Assembly: GCA_947095535.1 (NCBI GenBank) | Contig: OX352773.1 | Coordinates: 92,352,670 to 92,416,669, forward strand | Reading direction: 5' to 3' | DNA length: 64,000 bases | From: Poecilobothrus nobilitatus | Taxonomy: Eukaryota; Arthropoda; Insecta; Diptera; Dolichopodidae | Shown here: positions 27,285-38,645 of the stretch, one piece after another | Layout of the letters: every line of letters begins with the position of its first letter | Position numbering within the stretch: the stretch's first letter is position 1 | The notes under the pieces: model-generated | What the model was told of the DNA's origin: nothing | Databases searched by the model: none | Seen by the model: only the letters and a program-made list of their open reading frames with translations | Position numbers and translations under genes: made by a program

Positions 27285-27956
27285 GTTTAGAAAATAAATT
27301 TATTAAATATTTTAGTAAAATTAGTACAGGAAAAGATTTAGAATATAATATACATATGAACGTTTAAAAATGACTATTGTAAAAATGTAACAAATCTTAT
27401 TTTATAAAAAGATATATTAGAGTCAGAATTCATAATTTAATAAAAAATTTTAATAAAAATATTCAAGAATTTGATATTTAAGACATAAAATGTTAAGTGT
27501 ATTCAATATTTGTAAAAAATAAATATAAATAATATTTTCCTATTTTGATTTCTTATAAGTACTTTTCTTTACAGCTTCAAATTATTTGTTTCAGTAAATC
27601 TGTTAAAATATAAAATAAAATAAATTATTTATGCTATATTCACCACACTTTAACTCCACGCTAAATATAATGTAATTATAATTAATTAATATAAATGTCA
27701 AATAATGCACATGCATAATAATGTGTATGCAATGTATATATAATATGTGTTCTTGTAAAATAAATTTCTTCTTGAACAAAACTTCATTGTAACAGGTATA
27801 TAATAAAAACATTTATTAAAAAGTTATTTTACTTTCAGTTTAAAAATTTAATTCAGATATAATGTAACAATAAAAAATATAATAAAATTATTGTAAAAAA
27901 AAAAAAATTATATAAATTATCAAAAGAAAATTAAATAGCTTTTTGAAGTGGCCATC

Positions 27957-28495
27957 ATGTCAGCAGGTAACTTACAGTCCATAGAAAAATTAAAAGGAAG
28001 AGAAAACTTCGCCACATGATGGCAGTTTGCAATGATAAATTTTCTGGAATTTATGGACTTAGATGACATGACATGAAAGGTACAGAAGAAGATGAAACAA
28101 AATTAAGAAACCCAAATGCCAACATTATATTGACCATAGAACTAATTAATTATGTACATGTTCAAGATGCAGAAACATCAAAAGAAGTTTGGGATAACCT
28201 TAAAACAGTTTTTGAAGATTCAGTCATTTCATTCATTCATTCGAACATTGGTAACAACACAATTGAAGAATGTTTTTCAGTTGATGACTATGAAAACAAA
28301 ATCATCAGTACAGGACATAAGTTGAATGGAATAGGTTGTAAATTGGACGATTCATGGATTGGAATTGGGTGGACTTCCAGAAAAATACAACACGATGATT
28401 ATGGGGCTAGAAAGAATAAAAATTACTGCAGATTCTATTAAAACTAAACTTCTACAAGAAATAAATACATCTCAACAAGTAGAAATAGTGATCTA
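27957..28495 (+). pseudogene. Copia-type gag remnant
   Basis: From ATG at 27957 the reading is MSAGNLQSIEKLKGRENFAT, a stop, then WQFAMINFLE, typical of Copia gag N-termini. Downstream are INYVHVQDAETSKEVWDNLK, HKLNGIGCKLDDSWIG and, after a frameshift, a GLPEKYN-like and TADSIKTKLLQEI segment. It ends at a stop at 28495, before any zinc knuckle. Protease, integrase and RT are absent and no LTRs were recognised. The gag protein would package the RNA of an LTR retrotransposon; this copy is dead. Confidence 0.85.
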
Positions 28496-28840
28496 ATGAC
28501 TATCTATTTTGTAGATTGTAATAGAAAAGCTGAAATATTTAGTAATAGTTTAAAGAATATTGTAAATGATTTAACTGTGATAAAAAGGCTAAAGAATATA
28601 AATTGTGAATGGTTTTCGCAAGAACTGCAAATAATGAAAAATGTGAAATCAATGCAATACATAGTAATAATCAGAATGAGTGGTATTAATACAAAATATT
28701 AAGAAATAAATATAAAAATAAACAAAATAGATTTTGCTGTTGATCAAAAATCTGTGCGGAAAGCAATTGAAAAACTAGTTTTAAATAAAAATAAAAATGA
28801 AATTAGAGAGATTATGTTTGATAATGTAATGTATAATGTA
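28496..28840 (+). pseudogene. Probable non-LTR ORF2 linker fragment
   Basis: The frame contains KNINCEWFSQELQIMKNVK, then in a second frame a WYxYKILRNKYKNK segment, then KSVRKAIEKLVLNKNKN. The motif W-F plus (Y)K.LRNKY(K)N is typical of the region between endonuclease and RT in jockey-like elements. It follows the Copia gag remnant with no gap, so the two were joined by insertion or deletion. The assignment is by motif memory only. Confidence 0.45.
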
Positions 28841-30018
28841 ATATATTAAAATAATTTACATTAAAATGACAAAAGTATATTTTTTGCTATGTTGAATTAA
28901 TATTAAAATCTATAATTCGACATAATATTTTTCTGGAATAATGCATACATACATACATAGATACATAATGTAGATACACAATTTTATCAAATATTTTCTT
29001 AAATAATAGAGTAATAGCACAGGCCAGACTAATATTTGAGTTTTTCTGAATAAACACCAGCACCGATACCGCTCCATTTTTGACCCATCAAGAGTGTGAT
29101 GTCTACTTCACCCATTTTATTTAAAAAGCGTTGCTAGGGGTGAGACTAAAAGCGATACGAGAGGCGGAGAGTTAAATTTATTTTCTTTTTTATTATTTTA
29201 TGTAAAAGCAAAATCAAGAAATAATGTTTTTTTTTTATTGTTCTACTCGTTTTACATTTATATTTTTTCCAGTGTGCCAATAAACTTTAAACATAAACTT
29301 TACATTATAACAAAAAAAATTTGAAAAACTAATTTCAAAACAAAATCTATATCTATATCTAAACCTTGCCAGAAATAATATCTTTTGAAAAGAAAATTAA
29401 TTCTCCAAAAGATTTACATTTTAGGAGTTTTAGTTTTTATATTTACATATATCTGTGGTCAAATGATATAATAGCTCAACATAAGCGTAAAAGGAGATAA
29501 TGTCATAACTGAATTCCCAATTTGTTTTTCTTTCTTCTAAATTTTTTCCAGTAAAAATACGTAAAAACCAAAGTTTTTTGAAATAAAAACCTAATAGCTT
29601 ATGTCGTTATCATCGATATTTGTATTTTGTATAATAGCTTATGTTAGAAATTGTTCTTAGTTATACAATGACAAATATTAATTTTAAATAAAATAGCTTA
29701 AGCTTTATGTTAAAATAAAATAAATAAAAATAAAACTCTTTAAAATAATTAATCGTTTTTTTAAAAATGCTAAGTGTACATAAGATATTTTTATCGTTGT
29801 GTTTTTCAAATACTGTTTAAAATTGTGTTGACTTAAGCTATTATAAAGAATGATTAGTTTCTAAATCAAGTAGACTTATGTTATTTAAGATATTATAACG
29901 AATGTTCGATTGCTTCATCAAATAGGCTTATGTTATTTAAGATTATTTTTTTCAAAAATGCATTTTTATGTCAACATTAGTTACTTTATTGAAGACAAAT
30001 GAAGTCACGTTTAAGTAC
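28841..30018. other. Non-coding stretch with repeated ATAGCTTATGTT-like motifs
   Basis: No gene is recognised. The patch 29020-29170 is less AT-rich (ends near GCGATACGAGAGGCGGAGAG) and unassigned. Between 29470 and 29950 the motif (A)TAGCTTATGTT recurs at least five times in both orientations, with CTTATGTTATTTAAGAT present twice (about 29874 and 29927). Confidence 0.4.
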
Positions 30019-30179
30019 TTAACCCGAATAAACCTGAATTATTTTTTGTTTGATTTAAACAAAAAAAATTACATAAATAGTTTCTTTTGAATGTAAACAG
30101 ATTATTTTGACAATTTTTTTTTATTATCCTGCTAAAGGATTTTCCAGGATATGCAAAAAAAGAGCATGATCGTAGGATC

Positions 30180-32860
30180 TAGGGAATCCATTTTTTACCG
30201 AATTCCGGAATTTTCGGATTTACGTAAGATGAAATTCGGTATTCCGGAATAATTCCTGAATTGCCAAATAAAAAGTCAAGAGCAAAAAAAAAAGGTTAAC
30301 CAGCATAAATTTTTTACAAAATAAGCAAAGAAAATTTTTATTTTTGTATTAATAAAAGTAAATATAAACAAAACAAATCCAATATTTTAAAAAAATAATA
30401 TAAAAATAAAAATTACTATAAAACTAAAAATTTATGTTTGCTTTTTGAAGAAGCTTCTTAACATACACAAATTGTCCAATGTAGTATCACTAAGTCTTGA
30501 ACTAATTTTTGTTGAAAATGCTCGAGCGGCGGAAAAGACTCTCTCTGCTTCAACACTTATTGGGGGAATACACAGCAAGTTTTTGTAAATAATTTCCAAA
30601 AATGGTCCACGAGATCCACTTTCGTCCCAAAATTTTCATTTCGAATAGCAGATTGAATTGATGTTTTTTTTAAAGTTCTTGTTTTCGGCTGTAAAATTGA
30701 CTGCTGGATTTTTTGCTACAACAATTTCTGTAAGGAGGGCCGAGTTTCACTTTCAGAGGATTCGTTAGATTCAAATACTATATCGGGATCAGACTCGGAA
30801 TCCGTTGAATCAACTTCCGCAGTAATTTCATCATTAAGTCGTCGAGCCAGTGATAGAATAATTTTATTTATTTCTGTTTTCGAGTGACCGGAACTGCTCT
30901 TGTGAATTTTTGTTTTGCCACCATTATGCAAATATTGTAGTACATCAGATAAAATAATTCTTCTCCGATTCAACTGGAGTTCTAGCTCTTTTTTCAATTC
31001 AAGGGCAAATTCGTCATCCTCACTAAAATTTTGGTAACATAAACGTAAATGTTGCATGCGCAGAAATTAAATTGGCATCTGCACGGCATAACGCGTCTAC
31101 GGCTAATTTTACTGGCATCAAATTTTTCGATATTCGAGATACAGAATCCCATTCTGATTCATATAAAATTATGTTCGCTTTAACGTCAATTAGTGCTTTT
31201 TTTAATGAAGTTTTCAAAATATTAAAACGCTCTAACATGGACAACATGCTACTCCATCTAGTTTTCGAATCTAACACAAGCTGTAATTTTTTTATGGTTT
31301 TGCTTCACGTATTGTTGAAGTACTTCATTTTTCAAAGGAGAACGACGGAAAGTTTTAACAATTTTCGAACTTTTGTGATTAATGCTCGTAGTTGAAAGTT
31401 TTCAGTGGTTTCCATAACATCAATTTCAATTCCCACGTCTACCCGCATTCCATATTCATCAACCTCATCATCAGTAAGATTTTCTTCATCTGACTCAAAG
31501 TCCGGTTCATTTTCATTATTCTCTTGTTCTACTTCGTTTTCTGTTGCATGATCCACTAAATCCAATGTTTGCTTTTTATACAGTGCATTAGCAATTGCAA
31601 TTTCAATTGCATGAGCAAAACATAAAATTTGTTTGCAGGATAACAATCTACCTACTTTTTGCATCATGGAGGCACCATCCGGACGGACCGTGACAATGCA
31701 CAAAATATCATTTCCAATATTTAATTGGCATGGTTCAATCTTTTTTTCCAGCCATTTTATACAATCTTCAGATGCGAATCGTCCATTAATACGAGCCAGC
31801 CCCAAATTCCAGACCTGCTCTCCTGATCCATGCACGTTAACATTCATAAAACGTCTGTTTCGAGAAGAAAACCATTCGTCAAGTGTCAGACTGAAACGTA
31901 CGTTTTTGTTTTTTTGAGAAAGGATTTCCGAAATTATCGACTACCGAATTTTTTTGCTGTAATCCATCACGACTTTTTGTATACTGGTAGGTGATTTCAC
32001 AAAATTCCCGCTTTCGTAAACATTTTCTTAAATCGTCTGAACTACAAAATATGCGAAACGGTAATCCATCTGAAGCTACCATCCGAGATATTACTGCAGC
32101 AAAACTTTCGTCTACTTTTGAAATATAAAAATCTTTGATCGTTTTGCATTTTCTAGCTAAATCGCTGGTATTCGCACCAGCAGCCACTCGTATCATCAAT
32201 TTTTCGTTTATTTAAAATCTTGTTATGTTTAGCTCGCAAATGGGTGTGCATGGGTGTCGTATATCCACCCAAATATCTTTAAAACCTGCTTACATTGTAT
32301 ACATTTCGCCACTTGATTTTTTGTCCCTCGTAAAAAATAATTCCACAACGAATTTGATGTACTCTCTTTGGAGACATCTATAAAAATTTCGTCTTGTTTA
32401 TCCGCCATCCTTGGCATTAAAAATATGTACACAAGAAATATATGAAATTTTGAAACTGATAAAACATACCTATATCCAATGTTACCGTGAAGAATAGAAC
32501 TTGAATGGTTAATTAAATATTGATATTATTAAAATAATAATGATTTACTGGTTATTAAATTTACTATTCCACTTAAATATAACATATAACACAACACAAC
32601 ACAACACAGGAAAAATCATTTCTATTATGAATTCACAAATATTTTAATGTCAAAACGAAAAACATTTTTATATTTTTATTTCTGGTGGCGTACTTTTAGA
32701 AAAGTAATATATTTTGTACTTATGTCAGTTGCTGGAATTCCGTGTAATTTGTTAGAAAGCAAAAAAAAATATTTAAATCCGAATAATCTCGAATTCGATT
32801 TATTTCAATTCCGGAATTTCGAAGTTAAAAAACAAGGCGGATCCGGATTTGGATTCACTA
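30180..32860 (-). mobile_element. hAT transposon inside piggyBac (T6)
   Basis: The 2681-bp element has ends TAG(G/T)GAATCCA (10 of 11), flanked by GTAGGATC (30172-30179) and ATAGGATC (32861-32868), an 8-bp duplication with one mismatch. The 12-bp palindrome AATTCCGGAATT lies near both ends (30201-30212 and 32807-32818). It carries a nearly full-length transposase on the minus strand. It is related to T2 by protein sequence and by the TAGGGA start. Confidence 0.9.
30432..32432 (-). pseudogene. hAT transposase pseudogene (BED finger, hobo/Ac-like)
   Basis: The N-terminus (32432 downward) has SLWNYFLRGTKNQVAKCIQC, a BED finger. Next are IKDFYISKVDESFAAVISRM and VASDGLPFRIFCSSDDLRKC. The core gives VRPDGASMMQKVGRLL and LCFAHAIEIAIANAL (31847-31600), followed by an acidic insert, then SKTRWSSMLSMLERF near 31260. 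The C-terminus has PPISVEAERVFSAAR and RLSDTTLDNLCMLRSFFKK, the hAT dimerisation domain, ending at a stop at 30432. At least four frame changes separate the pieces, so it is inactive, but the domain order is complete. Confidence 0.92.
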
Positions 32861-32868
32861 ATAGGATC

Positions 32869-33138
32869 ACGCTAGGTATGACAGAGTACTGGTTTTTTTT
32901 ATATTATTTCATGTTATATTTTTAGTGTTATATATTTAAAAAAATAAGTTTTTAAGTAGTTTTATTAAGTTTTATTGAAAAAGAGAAAAGAATATAAAAT
33001 AAAATGTAGCTATTTTAAATTAAATTAATAAAAATTGTAATAAGTAGATAAAAAACAATTTATAGACAATTAGAAAAATGATTAACAATTATATTTTTAC
33101 ATGCATTTTATGTACAAAAAAAAAAAAAGATTTTGAAT
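32869..33138. other. piggyBac 3' non-coding arm
   Basis: AT-rich sequence between the nested hAT and the stop of the piggyBac gene, ending in an A run near 33117-33129. Nothing else is seen. Confidence 0.5.
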
Positions 33139-35467
33139 TTAAGGCTTTGTGTGATATGACATAAAACAATCCACACACAAGCTAACATTGCATTTTGTAC
33201 ATTCTGTCCTTATTGTTAAGTACAATTTGTAAATGCACAGCGTCTCTACGGCAACTTCGAACAAAATGATCTGTTCTATCATATCTAAGATTATATTCGA
33301 CTGTGTTGCTATCACTGAGTCTTGTAGGCAATACTGAAGCTCCTGCTCCCTTACCTTTTTCTCCATAATGCTTGCAATAATATACGGAAATTTGTCGAAG
33401 AAATTCAATTTGACTTAAATTATTTCCGCACTTTCGATGTAGTTGCCAAGCATTTTGAATACTTGCTTCAATCAGCCATGTAAAAGTACAACTCCACCAT
33501 TTTTTGGCTCTATAGCCAATATGGTAAAGAGCCAGATTTTGATCGACGCGATCAACACCACACATATATTTGTTGTACTCGGTAATAACATAAGGTCGTG
33601 GAATTTCAGCAAATGAATAAGTGAATATTTTTCTCTTTCATTACCACGGATTCGCAGTGACCTCTTTTATTTCTTTTTAATTTATTTGTATTGTCAATTG
33701 GACAACTTGAAGGAATTCTATTTTCTCTAATTGTTCCTGTTCTATTGTAGCCACAAGATTTCAAATAAATTAAGAGAGAAAAACTTGTCAAATAGATTAT
33801 CCAAATAAAAGCTGAATGGTAAATTTTTCACATCATCGGCGAAATCATTAATCATATTTATTAATGGTGCTGCAAATTTACCAAATCTCTGCTCATAATC
33901 TGTATTTGATCTCGGATTTTTTCGTTGATAAATTTCAAAATTAGTTATATAACCGGAAGGAGTACAAAGTGACCACACCTTGTAGCCGAATGGAACAGGT
34001 TTTCCTTTTATAAACTGTTTAGATCCATGACGCCCAAAATATGCGATCATACTTTCATCATACGATAAATGTTGCTCAGAATAAAAATGTTTCAACATAT
34101 TTGCCTTTATGTGATCAGTAATTGTCTTAACTTCCACATTTTATTCGGATTTGGAGCTTCGTTTGATCCACCCATATTACTATCTTCGAAATGAAGTGAA
34201 TGTAGTATTTCTTCTCGAAAACCATGACGTTACGTTGATCCTCATTTTGGCTCCACATGGAACGATAATTGGAGTGATAATTGTAACCACTGATAATCAA
34301 AATTCGAATTAACTACTACTCTCACTTAATTGACAGTGATATTTGGATTATTTCTTTCACGATAAACAGCATACTTATTTGAATGCTCGGCAATATGCTT
34401 TAGCAATTCTTCATCAAAGAATGTTTCGAACAGCTCGTGTGGCTTTAATTCACGACAATCTTCAAAGTTCCATCGGGAAAGATCGGCAAAGAAGCTAATA
34501 AATTATCTTCCGATCATGTATATTTTGAAACATCTGCTCTTTTTGGTTAAATTTTTCTTAGTTTTGTCTTTTTTGATGATATGTCCAAACTAGTAGATGG
34601 TTCATTTGACAGTTCATTGAAATGTTGTAGAGATTCGATAACATTATCATCGTCGGCAATAATAATTGGCAAGTTGGTAAAATCTTCAGCTAATAAAAAC
34701 ATGACAAAAGTGAATAATTTGTATATTTCGGTTATAAGAATATCTGCTAAATTATTTTCCTCTTCTGCATCAATTGTTTTCAACGCTCTCCAGATTTAAA
34801 AAAAACTTCACAAGTTGATTTTAGTTGTTCAGTGCAAATGTTATCCGATATAGCAACATAATCTTCATCTGATGGGTAATCATCTTCACCGCTGTTACAA
34901 CCATCAATTTCTGGGGATTCAATATATATGTTATCTAGTAAATCAATTTTATCTTCTTCTTTAAACAGCTCTTCTAAATAATCAAGAGTTTCTTGCAAGG
35001 TTAATTTTCTAAAAAATAAATATAAAAGATAACTCTATTCTTTGCAGTTCAATTTTTATTTTCTTAGTTGCAAAAAAAAGTATGAAAACCTTAAAAATTA
35101 TTTGAACTCAATGAAAATTTGGAAATGTACTATTAGTAGTTTTATAAATTAATTTGAACGTAATCAGTAACTTTAAAAATGTCATTATAAATATAACTGT
35201 CACACCATTACTTATTTATTTTCGAAAAAAAACTAAAAAAATGCTTAAAAATTGTGCTTAATAATTGTATTATAAAAAAAAAATAAAAAAACCAGTACCG
35301 TGGCATACATAGCATGTTCATATGATCACAGCATTAGAAAATTTTTTGCAAAAATCAATTTGTACAATTGAAATTGCATTTATTAGCTTTCATTTCCATA
35401 GTGGATAATTTTTTTACATGCAACAAAAATATAATTAAATAGATACTTACTTTTTCATGTACTCCAT
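33139..35467 (-). pseudogene. piggyBac-like transposase (PGBD type), spliced but frameshifted
   Basis: A small first exon (ATG at 35467, MEYMK) ends at AAAAA|GTAAGT (35450). The acceptor TTTTTTAG ends at 35009, giving KLTLQETLDYLEELF and an acidic N-terminus. A frameshift near 34782 leads to KTIDAEEENNLAD. Then come ELFETFFDEELLKHIAEHSN, YRSMWSQNEDQRN, LSYDESMIAYFGRHGSKQF (catalytic Asp) and PFSFYLDN. The next pieces are GTIRENRIPSSCPI, VDRVDQNLALYHI with KKWW and QNAWQLHR, and a C-terminal CTKCNVSLCVDCF zinc-binding tail. Several frames must be joined. The domain order is complete, so it decayed in place. Confidence 0.92.
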
Positions 35468-35661
35468 AATGCAAATTTTTCAACTTCATAAAATAAAAAT
35501 CTAGTTTGACGTTCTATATATTTGAAATTACAAAAGTAACTGATGAGAGCAAATCTTACATAGAGAAAGTAGAATATATTGGGAATTAAAAACATGAAGA
35601 ATAAAATGTCTAGGCCTACTACATATTTTATTTAAAAAATGTAATTATCTTAAACTCTAGT

Positions 35662-35685
35662 TGGTGTGATCATATGATCACACCA
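35662..35685. repeat. 24-bp perfect palindrome near the piggyBac right end
   Basis: The sequence TGGTGTGATCAT is followed at once by its exact reverse complement, 13 bp from the terminal TTAA. It may be a transposase-binding or structural subterminal site. The left end lacks a full copy. Confidence 0.8.
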
Positions 35686-36014
35686 GGTTAAATCGGGTTA
35701 AGATAAAAAATTGTTTAAAATAGTTTTGCAAACATCTTAAAACATTTATGAACGTTTCCTTTTAAAAAGTTAAAAAGGTTTATTTAAAGTTGTGGCAAAA
35801 AACAAAACAATAAACTAATTGAAGTTTTAATTAAAAGAGTAAGTACCTAAATACTAATCAGAAAGAAATCAACTAAAAATTCTATTATTTTTATTTATTA
35901 ATTCTAGCTTTTATAATTTTATTTTTCATTATTTGACGTTACTGTAATATTTTGAATAGAAAGAGAATTTTATAATATTGCCTGCTTAAATTTGTTTAAA
36001 ATTACTAACTGAAA

Positions 36015-36114
36015 ATGAATAGTGCTAGTAAAATATTGTCGATAGCAATTGAATTAAATGCCAAAAGAAATTCTGAAAATATTGAAGAAAATTACCAAAT
36101 TCGCGAAAATACTG
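36015..36114 (+). other. Possible first coding exon with strong splice donor
   Basis: ATG at 36015 opens a 33-codon frame (MNSASKILSIAIELNAKRNS, then ENIEENYQIRENT) that meets ACTG|GTAAGT at 36114. The composition is protein-like (amphipathic start, acidic end) and the donor is near consensus, but no following exon was found and I do not recognise the protein. The frame continues past the donor into low-complexity sequence. It sits just left of the family A copy A2. Confidence 0.25.
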
Positions 36115-36525
36115 GTAAGTTGCAAAATGAATTTTGTAAATTTATTCTTACTAGTTTCACTAATTGGATAATTAGATTTGGTTATCCATATATGCTTCCT
36201 ACTCTACTACTTTGGTATTGTATTATGTTACAACTACACGTGTATTATATAGGGTTAGTGTATATAGTGGGTGTAGTGTATAGTGTTAGTGTAATATCTC
36301 TGAGAAATTTTCATTTAATTTAAATTAAAGATTATCTATTACAATAAGATGGGGGATGGGCCACATGTTAATGCATTTTTTACAACTACCTAAACAAAAA
36401 AAACCATTAGTAAAAGTAGGTAAAATATAAGTTACTTCATTTCAAAACCCATTCTGTTATTGAAATTACTGTGAAAAAGAAAATGAGCGCAATATTGTTT
36501 AGGTAGTATTTTTACAATGCTTTTT

Positions 36526-37830
36526 AGCACATTTCCAAAAAAATTTTGAAAAAATGTGCTTATTAGTTTCACTCTGTCCGTCCGTCCGTCCGTCCGTCCG
36601 TCTGTTTACAAAACTTCTACACCGTTAAAGATAGAGAAAAAAAATTTTAACCATAGGTAGGTCTCATAAAAAAAATAATTTTGTGGAACAACTTTTTCAT
36701 GTAGCCCCCCCCATTACGGAGCTACAGCCCCTCAAACTTTGAAAAAGCCCTATTTTTAAATGCATATATCTTATGTTCTGCTTAAGATTTTTTCAATCTG
36801 AAAACGTCATTCGACAGGTATTTCTTTTATCTTTGTAAATTAATATCAAAATTATACAATTTTTTTAAATTTAGTATTTAAATTTACCGTTATGTGAAAA
36901 CCAAATTTTGCATGATTTTTCTACTTTCATAACTCCGGCACGCTTCTAGATAGAAGCTTGAAATTTTGAGGCAAGAAAGAACTTTTAGAATTAGTATAAG
37001 TTTGCTCAGAAAATTTTTTCGGACCACCCCCTGTTTATGAGCTATTAGGGCTTAAAAATTGAAAATTTGCTATTTTTAAACACCTGTAACTTAGGAACCT
37101 GTACACATTTTACTTCTGTAAGATATAAAAATTAAAGCTACAATAATATATTTTTACGTGTGTTAAAGGTTTATTTTAATTGTAAAGGGTTCCAAAGTTG
37201 CAGCTCTTCAAAATTGCGAAAAAGCCCCATTTTCAGATGTATATATCTCGAGCTCTGCGTAATAATTTTGCAATCTAAAACCGCCAGAAGATCGAAAATT
37301 TTATTATCTATATAAAACAATATCAAAATTATGTAATATTTTGTAATTTACTATTTAAATTTACCGTTATGTGAAAACCACATTTTGCATCAAATTTCTT
37401 TTTTCATAACTCCGGCACCCCTTTAGATAGGAACCTGAAATTTTGAGACAAGAAAGAACTTTTAGAATTAGTATAAGTTTCCTCAGAAAATTTTTTGGTA
37501 ACACCCCCTTTTTAAGAGTTATTACGCCTCAAAAATTGAAAATTTGATATTTTTAGACACCTGTAACTTAGGCACCTGTACAAATTTTTCTTCGGCAAGA
37601 CATGAAAATTAAAGGTTTAATAATATATTTTTACGTGTGTTAACGGCTTTTCTTAGTTATATAGGATTCCGGACTTATAGCCCCTCAAAATTTCAAAAAT
37701 GTCCTATTTTCACGTTTTTTCTTATAACATGAAATTTTCAAATTTTTGTGCAAATCACAATTCTAAACAGTTTGTATTGAGTTTTGGAAATGTGCGCTTT
37801 TAAAAACCGTTGGTTTACATTCTACCTTGT
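36526..37830 (+). mobile_element. S-family element, full copy S1
   Basis: The boundaries are set by comparison with A1: 24301-24360 is continuous where A2 carries 1.3 kb. A GCACATTTCCAAAA block (36527-36540) at the left end pairs exactly with 37782-37795, about 35 bp from the right end. Features in order are a GTCC microsatellite (36577-36602), an AAAACTTCTACACCGTTAAA block, two tandem ~476-bp units (about 36749-37224 and 37225-37700), and the right terminus. No frame is coding. The GTCC tract recalls dipteran mini-me/Helitron-like elements, but the ends do not fit a Helitron. Confidence 0.75.
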
Positions 37831-38037
37831 TTAAAAGCTTTGTTACTGTGTCTATACGAAGTATAGGAATATTTGAAATTGAATCGCAATGTATTTTTAA
37901 AGGCGCAACTTTTTTGAATTTTACACATAGTCCTTTTATACTTTGTCCTTTTTAGCATTATATTTGTCTTTTAAAATTAAATTCGTCTAAATTTTCAAAA
38001 TCAATTTTGTTTGTATTTAAATTCAAATTTTTTTTTT

Positions 38038-38645
38038 AAGGCTGGTTTTCATGAGAAATTTCGTTGATATTATCGCAATTTTAGAAAGAGAAAAATATAG
38101 TGTCCTACCAGTGGGAAAGAGGAAGAAAAAAAATTATATTATTAGAATACTACAGCAGCACTTTGAGAGTTAAATATGTACATAACCTAATTTATTAATG
38201 TTTATATTCATATTTAGCTAAAAATTTAAAATTTTTTATTTAAAAAGTTGTTAAAAATAAACTCGTACCCTATAGTTTATTAATAATATTTTTATACCTA
38301 TAATACGAGTATGTATAGTAATTTTAAATTTCTCACTAAAAAATAAAAATTTGAACATTTGTTTATTTTTTTGACACTTCAAAATTTAAATGCCATGGTA
38401 GTAGAATTTTTTTTGTAAGATACACAATATTTGCATATGTATTAATTATTAAGAATATCCACGATATTTATAGCAAAATATATTCAGAGACTTTCGTCGA
38501 TATTTATAGTTACTTTCTTGGATATTTTCAAATATTTGATGGATATATGTTTAGCTTTATCTCTTTCAAGCACATATAATTTTTGTATCTTCTTCCTATG
38601 TTCTAACATTTACGTGGATATATCGGTCTAATGAAAACCAGCCTT
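38038..38645. mobile_element. 608-bp MITE with perfect 15-bp termini
   Basis: AAGGCTGGTTTTCAT (38038-38052) pairs exactly with 38631-38645. It is non-coding. It resembles 11077-11435 in its end blocks and in the GAAAGAG(G)AAAATATAGT segment. A TTAA-like target is possible but not shown. Confidence 0.8.

Larger units (their letters stand above)
30019..35701 (-). mobile_element. piggyBac-superfamily transposon, split by a hAT element
   Basis: The termini are TTAACCCGAATAAACCTG at 30019 and its counterpart ending in TTAA at 35701 (16 of 18 bp paired). TTAA at both ends is the fixed piggyBac target duplication. The element is about 3.0 kb once the nested hAT (30180-32860 plus one target duplication) is removed. 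Near the right end lies a 24-bp perfect palindrome (35662-35685), and a CATATGATCACA half-site recurs near 35320. It carries one transposase gene on the minus strand. Confidence 0.9.

Noticed and set aside
36526..37830. S element as a Helitron (GTCC tract, no clear target duplication, CTAA when the left end is read in reverse)
   Set aside because: There is no GC-rich 3' hairpin at the proper distance and the insertion site does not clearly fall between A and T, so the class is left open.
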